A stretch of 64,000 bases of DNA from Setomelanomma holmii (taxonomy: Eukaryota; Ascomycota; Dothideomycetes; Pleosporales; Phaeosphaeriaceae): positions 186,001-250,000 of the forward strand of contig ML978189.1 of NCBI GenBank assembly GCA_010015745.1, written 5' to 3'. This document shows, piece by piece, positions 56,883-64,000 of this stretch (position 1 is the stretch's first letter; each line of letters starts with the position of its first letter). Position numbers and translations under genes: made by a program. The notes under the pieces are model-generated. The model had not been told where the DNA came from and did not search any database. It worked only from the letters and a program-made list of their open reading frames with translations.

Positions 56883-58805
56883 TCAGCACTTCCCATGAGC
56901 AATACATGCATCCTTCGCGGGAATGAGAGTAACACGCATGTCGCTAGGCACCGCACTGTATCGATCTTCGACAAGCAGAGCTATGGACATAAAGCTCTCC
57001 CCGCTGACACTGCAGTCCCACGAGTCTGCATCAGCGCATGGAAAGCCATCAGGTGTAATACATTTGTCGACTATCACACCTGTCCTGTCGATCCATAATT
57101 CGGGCTGCCATGGCCATTGATACTTGTCCATCTGGTAGAGAAGATCGGTGAAGTAGAGAATCAATTGCTTTCTCAAGTCACCCATGGTCAGCATAGAGAC
57201 CATGTCAGAGGTACGTCCGCCGGGAGTAGAAGCCAGCGCAATGTGAATCTTAGTTGTATCACTGAGTTGAGGCCCCTTCGAATGGCAGATCATGCCCATG
57301 AGACCATCCAACTTGATGCGAGACTCTGCTAGGGTGGACTTTCCCGCAATGACCACGTTGAGCCAGATGTAGCTCATTCCAGCCTGATTTGTACATGATC
57401 AATAGCTCATGCTGTTCAAAACATCGACATGTATAGCTCCACAGCCCCAGTGATGATGAGACCATGTCATTGTTAGTACGTCTTTCAGCCCCTGGAAGCA
57501 CTGCAAATCCGTGACCGAATCCGAGCTGGTTTAGCGAACTGTTAGAGGTACGCGATCGCTGATTGCCTCAATCGCGAGATAGGCACGATCTAGGCGAAAC
57601 TCAACAATCCTGTCGTGAAGGTCGAAATCCCAACCTGTGGACGGTTCCAGCTTGTACATCGAAAACGAGTTCTTCCATGTTCGAAGCGGCATATTCGAAT
57701 ATCTTGACGACCACATCGTTAGGTATAGTCCATATCCGTAAGGTAGCAGTCAGTGGCACTTGTGGTATCCAGCGAACCGTCGCGTCCTCAGCAGCCTTGA
57801 ACTTGCGATGAATCCAGTGTTCGCCGTTCATGGTGTAACTGACAGTGCCTTTAAACCTCTCACTAAGATCTTCCCCGACGCCGAGGAAGACCGAGTTCAC
57901 AAAAGTGCCCTTGCGAACGAGGTCTTTGATGCTCAGAGGATCGATGCGAACTAGCGCTGCCATAATCCGGTTCAGGAATCGACGACTTACGCGGAGATAC
58001 CCCGCTGCGGCTCCTTCTCAGGTCTTATCTCAAGGCTGCGACCGGCGTCTGTGAAGGTGACTTCGCACAGTGCAGAGGGATTGCGCCAAAGATGCTGAAG
58101 TAACGGGAACAACTCGCCAGTGGTGGCGCACATGTCGCAACCGGTGCCGCAGACTGCCGAGAGGTCAATCCGGAATTCACAGGGGAGGATGTACTGCGTG
58201 CCAATGCTGCGCGACCATACAGGCGCATAGTTCAGCTGATGACACGATACGTCCTCATTACCCTCGTCATCATAAGTAAAGTCGTGTCGGGATCGAACTC
58301 GTGAAAAAAGGAACGTATTCCGGCTATAAAGAATATTCGCGGCCTCATGGTATAGCTGCCGGCAGGATTGGAGAAGGCCAAAGCCGTAAGACAGACCATG
58401 ATTGAAATCTTTCAAGTCGTCTTGGTCGGCACCGAGCGATGCTTCCCATTTCTTCAAGTCTTCCTGCTATTTCTCGAACTTTTCTGTTTCCGGAGAGTTG
58501 CTAGTCTCCCTTCGTCCATGGTCAAGGACGAAGTTTCCTTGCCTGTTGAGTGCGAGTGTAGGTGCTCCATGATTCCTGGCATCGGTCTCGGCACAGGCAC
58601 TGGATCCATCGCTGTCGGGTTCATCGGGGTCGCGCTCGGGCGCAGTAGGCTTCTGGGCGTAGTAGGCGCGCACGTTGTGAATCATCACCGGCCCCACGCG
58701 CTCGAACAGTAGTTCAGATACTAGATTGCGCACCTCCGGAAGCAAGGTCAGGAATGACGGTACCGTGTGCTCTGAGGGAGCAAATGTTGTCTTCGGGATC
58801 TCCAT
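56883..58805 (-). pseudogene. F-box-like paralog C, decayed
   Basis: ATG 58805 opens with FLTLLPEVRNLVSELLFERV, the same LPxEIRN-type motif as paralog A. The frame meets TAG at 58469-58467 right before a CAG codon, then continues in frame (LKKWEASLGADQDDLKDFN, LLQSCRQLYHEAANILYSRN, CGTGCDMCATTGELFPLLQH). A 44-nt intron (GTATCT donor, GGCAG acceptor at about 57964) joins to ALVRIDPLSIKDLVRKGTF. Near 57650 the frame slips one base (STGWDFDLHDRIVEFRLDRA is in the next frame), and further stops follow. The 3' end is the open stretch to 56883 with QPELWIDRTGVIVDK. The intron and overall order are inferred; the disruptions are visible directly. Confidence 0.58.
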
Positions 58806-59204
58806 GGCAAAATAATGCCAACTGATCAAATGCGTAGTAGCTTAGCGTCGCCAATTATCGCCCGAGAAATAGAAGTGGGTCGGTTTATGGGCCTGAGGTG
58901 TTGTACTCTATCTTGACACGGGGTTTTGTTTTGAGAGTCAGAGGTTGGGATCGCGCGATCGCCTGTAGACCAAGTACATGTGCCAAGACTTAGGTGAACG
59001 TGAGAGGATCGGCAGCGCAAACGCACAGCTCGTCCGCGCCTCCTAACGCTGACTGTCGGTGGAAGCGGAATCAGACAATGGCAAATGAGGAGATTTACTC
59101 AAAGCCCATTGATTTTGAATGAGTAAAACCTTGGTGTAGCTATGTGCATTGCACAAAACGGCAGAAGATGACTTGGTGTGCTCCGGTTTCTTCTGGTGGG
59201 CTCG
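58806..59204. other. Intergenic region
   Basis: About 0.4 kb between paralog C and the F-box gene; nothing seen. Confidence 0.5.
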
Positions 59205-60623
59205 TCAGCTAGAGTGTATTCTTGAGTATTGCAAACATTCGGTCGTTGCTTCAGTCAATCCAAAGGAGCGCTCCTGTTTTAAGGGCCGGAAGAGTCTAAC
59301 TTGATGATACATTGGATGTGGTTTCGTGAAACGCACTGGGTTGGTGTAAATTACAGTCCTAAATGACAGGACAATGGACTGGAGAAAATGTTGAATCTGA
59401 TCCGTGTCTAGGAGGCCAACCTCTGAGTAGGGGATATAACCGCGAGGTGGCCAGACGCCGTTCGTATTCACATCCGCAGGTCTTTTCTGCCAAAGAGAGT
59501 TCATTTGCAAGCTAGAAAGTCGTAATTTTGCGAGCCCTTGCGCGACAGAGTGCCATGAGCCATCAGTTAATGTGGTAAAGAATGTCTCGAAAGTGTTAAG
59601 AGTTCGCGCTTGCCGCTTGATGAATCCTCGTAGGCGACCGCCGCTGATGAACATGCCATCGAGTACCAATCTGCTCAAGCTAGGGTACAATGTCTGTGCA
59701 AAGTTGCGAGCGAAGAGGTCGTCGCAGCCATGGCAAATTCGAAGCGCCGGATGGGTCCTACACCCGTTGAGTTCTAGGCTGTCAATCATGTTGAGACTCA
59801 AAATGAATCTTGTTAAAGCTGGCGTGGTCGGTCTGTAGCCCTTCAGATGCAGTCCCATAGGATTGGCTAGACGTCGCTCTACGGGTAGCTGCTGAAACGA
59901 AGGATGAGCCTCGACGAGGGATGGTTGAACATTCAGCCCTTTGACGCAGGCCGCGGAGGCATCCAAGGACCGAGTACTATTACCGTAGCCAAGAACTGGA
60001 AAGTTGCTTGGTTGCACTGAAAGATAAACGATCTTTTGGTGGAAGCCAGCAAGCACCATCGCATGAGAAAATACGTCGACACGAAGGTCGGCGCCAATTT
60101 GAATACGAGTCAAATTCATTGCGCCGTGAAGATGGCGAAAGCACTCGGCCAGAAGATATACGGCATCACTAGATGCTTGGTAGGCTTCTATGATGTCGTC
60201 GCGTACCAGCGCCAGCTCAGAATAGTCGTCTTGGTCATGTTGAACAGGACTGTGGATATAAAGCTCGCGTAACCGATCGCGAAAAGCGACCTTATCAGTT
60301 ATTCGCAAGAGTTGAGTCAGTCCAGCATAGTCGAATGGAGCAGATAGCTCGTGCAAACGCCAGCTGTATCGATCAGCGGCGTCAAACTCTGTCTTGTAGT
60401 AAAGCTCCTACTAGTTATTAGCTACTTGTTGGTGTGATGATGATGGTTGTGGACATGGGCTTGGAATGCGTGCAGCTCGTACCTTGCAGACCATCCGAAG
60501 AGCTTGAAAGTCGTGATTGTATGGAGTGTGAATCTCATGGTCAAGTTTGCGGTTGGAGTACTGGCGATACAGAAATTGGCAGATCCTACTGATGATCTCC
60601 GTGGGTAGTGCTTCGAGCTGCAT
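59205..60623 (-). CDS. F-box protein, intact
   Basis: Exons 60623-60483 and 60407-59205 (75-nt intron, donor GTACGA, acceptor CTAGTAG); 447 aa. The N-terminus MQLEALPTEIISRICQFLYR is a clear F-box helix, completed by HDFQALRMVCKELYYKTEFD across the intron. The long C-terminal body has leucine-rich segments (NLTRIQIGADLRVDVFSHAM, NMIDSLELNGCRTHP, SLSRLVLDGMFISGG) ending without a named domain. Predicted SCF ubiquitin-ligase substrate adaptor; substrate unknown. The in-frame ATG at 60623 is used because the frame opens upstream only with TTG. No disruption, unlike the neighbouring array. Confidence 0.75.
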
Positions 60624-61054
60624 CTCTCCCTTGTGCTTCGTCAAATGTGTTGGTGAGTCTCAGCTGGCTGCATGGGTTGGAGACTGCACGCGCGTCGCAT
60701 TGGTAAAATGCGTGGAGACGTGATGTGATAAAGTCGGCATGAGGCAGGAGGATTGACGCAATGATGGCAAGCTCATACGAGCTCTCGTCTCAGAATCTCA
60801 GAATGTTCTTGTCTTGATGCTTGTAATGGTCCAAAGATGGCAAATCCGGGGCTGGCTGAAGTTTGATGGCCATGATGCCAAGGCGCTAACGTACGAGTCG
60901 GTGAGTCGCCCCGATCGGCGACTCGCCCTGCCGAACACCATATGCCCACCCACAAAGATGAGGCTGTACAACCACTCACAATAGCTACTATCACGAGAAT
61001 CTGTAGTGGAGTAGTAAACAAGGCCTTGCGATCATTTTGGTTTATCTAGATATC
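60624..61054. other. Intergenic region before the transposon debris
   Basis: About 0.43 kb. A minus-strand frame here lacks an ATG and protein character. Nothing supportable. Confidence 0.5.
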
Positions 61055-61660
61055 GAACGGGAAGGTTGATGCTGCATGTTTTGGTGCGCTTTAGTGGTAG
61101 GGCAGATGCAGGCTCACCACCTCTACTGCTACCTTCAGCAGCATGCGCAACCCGCGCTCTCTTTGTCTTTGACCCAGCCTTTTGTGAGGCTAATCTCTTG
61201 CCTCTTTAGGATAATTTTACAGCTTTTTAGGTAGCTGTAGCTTCTTTTGCCTCTTGTTTCTTGTGCTGAAGTTCAGCTCTTTCTGCAGCCTTCCTTTCCT
61301 TCTCTCTCTCCCTCTCAACCTTCAACCTCTCACGCTCCATACGCCTATCCTCCTTCTGCTTTATAGTCCACAAGGCAGCCTGCTCTCTTATATGCTTGTT
61401 GTTTGCTTTTGGAGTAACTCTCCCTCTTCTTCACGCTTTCTTATCCTCTCACAGAAACGAGCCTCATTGACCTTGCTGGGACTCCAGAAAACAGCCCCGC
61501 CGTGAAACTCTTGACGCTGTTGAAGGTCAAGGGTCTTGCCCTTCTTCTTGTGCTTCTTTTTGGTGGTGAGAGCCTCACGTAAGCCCTCGTTCTTGTGGAG
61601 TAAGAGGTCATTTTCCACCTGGAGGTGGTGGAGTGAAGCTAGTGGAGGCTCAGCAACTGA
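61055..61660 (-). mobile_element. Pogo/Fot1-like transposase C-terminal remnant
   Basis: Minus-strand sequence matches the tail of fungal Tc1-mariner/pogo-type transposases: VENDLLLHKNEGLREAL, KKKHKKKGKTLDLQQRQEFH, then the hallmark GGAVFWSPSKVNEAR. After a one-base shift it continues as REQAALWTIKQKEDRRMERE and a Lys/Glu-rich coiled-coil with TAA codons where Gln is expected. The DDE catalytic core and both terminal inverted repeats are missing here, so only a 5'-truncated relic remains. Confidence 0.7.
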
Positions 61661-62086
61661 CCGGCAATAGCGCACGTCGAATTCAGCAAGACGCCGTGGA
61701 GGATGTGCCACCCAGGACGCGGAGCAATCTAGTGGAGAAACTAAGCATAGAGACGCTCGTCGAATCTGAAACGCCTTCCGAAAATGGACGCGACAAAGAA
61801 AAGCTAGTATCAGGACCAAGTAGCTTTCGGAGCTTCGGCATGCTAATGGCAGAGCAAAGAGGGAATCGGGTGGCTTGTGCCATCATATGTGTGGCTGCGA
61901 TGGGTGCTTCGGGTGAGCTACACAGTCCACCTTCGCGATGGAATGAGATCTGACAGTCGACAACAGTGGGCAGTCCTCTTCAAGCCTACCTTTTTGGGCG
62001 TCTGATATCCTCCTTTGCGGTGCCGGTCAGTCAAGTCAGTGCTTCAAACAACTTCTTATGTATCATGCTGCCTGTTCTTCAGACTT
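61661..62086. other. Spacer between two transposon relics
   Basis: About 0.4 kb; open on the minus strand into the pogo-like tail at its left side, otherwise no feature seen. Confidence 0.4.
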
Positions 62087-62232
62087 GTCAACAAACAAGC
62101 CAAACAAGCCAAATAAGCTAGAGGCTTGAGCTTGGCTTGAGCTTGTTATCTTTTTGGTGGCTTGGATTGGCTTGTTACTTCAAGCTGAAATCGGTCAGCT
62201 TGGATTAGCTTGCTTGTTTAGCTTGATACAAT
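62087..62232. repeat. Clustered caagc/gcttg short repeats, hAT subterminal region
   Basis: A dense run of the pentamer caagc and its complement gcttg in both orientations (caaacaagccaaacaagcc, then many gcttg units). Such clustered short motifs are the transposase-binding subterminal repeats of hAT elements, and the run lies just outside the 3' end of the hAT coding relic. Confidence 0.7.
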
Positions 62233-62400
62233 ACAGTAGTGTTATAGAGAAAGGCTACTATTGAAGAGAGTAGATCCTACTGTAATTGATGGTAGATTGT
62301 ACTGTGCTCAACGGTAGATCACATTACTGTACTTGAGGGTGTTCTCCTGTGCTCTACAGTAGATTACATGTAGTTATTCTTGGTGTTGTAACTCGCCGCC

Positions 62401-64000
62401 CTATTCGCTTAACCTATACAAGTCCTCAAGCTCGTCGTCAGATATTGCCACGCCTACTTAGAGCGTCCTATCGCCGCTGAGGCCTGCCTTTCTCTATCGT
62501 CTTACGCGCTGTATAGCTGCCAAAAGCTGAGGTGATATCTTGCGACGGCGAGGCTCTAACAGGTTGCCAAGCTTGCTGAACATGCGCTCACACTCACAGC
62601 TTGACACTGGGATAGAGAGCACGTCAAGCGTGAGCTTACTGAGGTTAGGATAACGATCGCGTACGCCCATCCAGTACTTGATAGGGTTAGTGCCCTTTAA
62701 CGCTTGCGGCTTAACGCGTTTCCACTTATCAAACTTGTCCTCTTCGGTGTCAGCAGCTGCTGGATTAATGAGGCTATCAATCGCGTCGTCAAGGTCGTTA
62801 GAGACGATTCTGGCGCTTCACGGCGTGCGGCAAGCCCTTGTAGCCTGCCCACAATGCTTGAAAGGCGCGGTTGTTTGTCTCAAGCTAGTCAGGCTTATTA
62901 GCCCACACGACGTTGCAATAGGACTTATAGTATAGGTGGAGAATTTTAGCAGCGTAGTAAGCAGGCGAGAGGTATAGTTTCTTGTAATAGTCATTGCCCT
63001 TTAACCAGCCAGCGCGTAGGTCGATATTAAGGTGGTCCTCAGGCGCCTCGTTGTGCGCGTTGTAATTAACGTCGCTGTAAGCTCGTACGCGCTCCTCATA
63101 GAAGCTGAGGAGCCATTTAAAGACTGGGATAATCTTAACAATTGCGCCATAGTTACCGCTGCTGCTGCTGCGTCCCTTAAGGCGGCTTGTCGCGTCCTTC
63201 AGCAGCTTCAACACCTCCAAGTACTCAGTTATAACCTGCCAGTCAGCAGCCGCAAGACTGTCTGATCGCATCTATGGCTGCGCTTCAGGCTGCTTGTTGC
63301 CGCAAGTTCGAGCGTACGTGTCCTCATCTCTCACCTGTTGTATGTGACTGTTAGCATACGCGTTGACAGTAGCTTGCAACTAAACAGCGCGCTCAAAGCA
63401 TAGGTAGTACGAATTCTAGCAGGTGACAATAGGTTTCGCAGGGTTGAGGATCTTGTGGTCGTTATTAGACGCGTCAGCAGGCAGGTCGCAATAAGCAAGG
63501 TGCTGAAAGTGAGCGAATTGCGCGTGCTGTTGTGGTGTTTTGATATAGTTAATAACGTCTATAATGTGACGGTATAAAACAGCGTGTATACGGAACGGTA
63601 CACAAGGTCGGCCTTTTTGTACCGTTACATATAAGTACGCCTAAGGGTCCTTTGCGTCGCCACTCGTCAATGAAGGCGCTCTCGTCTGCGAGCTCTGTCA
63701 CCTCGTTGCTGCATACGTCTTTGTCCTTGCCCCAGAGAATCACTGTGCCAATGAGATTCAGTGTGTGAGGGCTGTAACGGAGGCGACAGTGGCCTAGGTT
63801 GAAGCCCATCTTCTGTCCGACCGCAGCGACGGCGGAGTCGTTGTTAGTGGCGTTGTCCAGTACAAAGTAGCCAACCTGCTTCAAATCGATGTTGAACGCT
63901 AGCAGCATCTTGTAGACTATCTCAGTTATCTGCTCGCCACTATGAACACCAGTTAACTGAGGCAGCGCAATGGGCAGGTCCTTCAAGTCGCTGTGCCTGT
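62401..64000 (-). mobile_element. hAT-family transposase, RIP-mutated, 5' part beyond window
   Basis: Minus-strand relic of a hAT transposase running out of the window at 64000. From the right: GYFVLDNATNNDSAVAAVG (RNase H-like core), LRYSPHTLNLI, LICNGTKRPTLCTV, then AADWQVITEYLEVLKLLKDA and the C-terminal dimerisation block (YPNLSKLTLDVLSIPVSSCE, then CERMFSKLGNLLEPRRRKIS) near 62700-62515. The frame is interrupted by several TAG codons at places where Trp or Gln is expected (for example between 63420 and 63270, and after QRVRR near 62485). The final stop is about 62401. TAG from TGG or CAG is what repeat-induced point mutation at CpA sites produces. Inactive copy. Confidence 0.85.

Noticed and set aside
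60773..61021. 82-codon minus-strand frame with a hydrophobic start
   Set aside because: It opens only with TTG and has no ATG; no family resemblance.

Overview
The window is a piece of a nuclear chromosome of a filamentous ascomycete. The evidence is short GT-AG introns (mostly 45-60 nt) with CTAAC/CTGAC-like branch sites, typical Pezizomycotina gene content, and a hAT transposon carrying RIP-like C-to-T stop codons. The F-box-like paralogs with 'CRQIYHEAA' motifs and the general gene set fit Dothideomycetes (Capnodiales/Mycosphaerellales), but that placement is inference. Exon joins below were worked out by hand from splice signals and frame.

Layout. 0-6 kb is a compact housekeeping block: TFIIA large subunit TOA1 (5' end cut by the window edge), RAD1 of the 9-1-1 checkpoint clamp, the tiny four-exon OST5 subunit of oligosaccharyltransferase, and GCN5 histone acetyltransferase divergent from OST5. 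After a 3.4 kb empty stretch, 9-21 kb holds membrane proteins: a concentrative nucleoside transporter with a His-rich N-terminus, a DUR3-type urea transporter, a secreted protein with a GPI-like tail, a single-pass membrane protein, and an MFS monocarboxylate permease. 21-27 kb holds a DUF2237 gene, a disrupted Zn2Cys6 transcription factor, a secreted alpha/beta hydrolase interrupted by a stop codon, and a small membrane protein. 28-30 kb is the transcription elongation factor ELL; 30.3-34.1 kb is empty.

34-47 kb has a MIT-domain protein, a small orphan interrupted by a stop, a UBE2C-type ubiquitin-conjugating enzyme, a frameshifted HET-domain gene, RMD8 (DUF155), RAX1 (RGS domain plus membrane segments) and a 2-oxoglutarate/Fe(II) dioxygenase. 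47-61 kb is fast-evolving: an F-box relic, a frameshifted RING protein, two apparently intact F-box proteins, an HhH-GPD-like gene with a broken tail, and a tandem array of three related, largely decayed F-box-like paralogs. 61-64 kb is transposon debris: the tail of a pogo/Fot-like transposase and the 3' part of a RIP-mutated hAT element with subterminal repeats.

No secondary-metabolite cluster or CRISPR is present and I identified no RNA gene. The strongest overall pattern is that conserved genes are intact, while almost every lineage-variable gene from about 24 kb rightward carries an in-frame stop or a one-base frameshift with recognisable coding sequence beyond it. Most of the stops could come from single C-to-T or G-to-A changes. 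Decay (perhaps with RIP leakage) is the simplest reading; sequence error or stop-codon readthrough are the alternatives.
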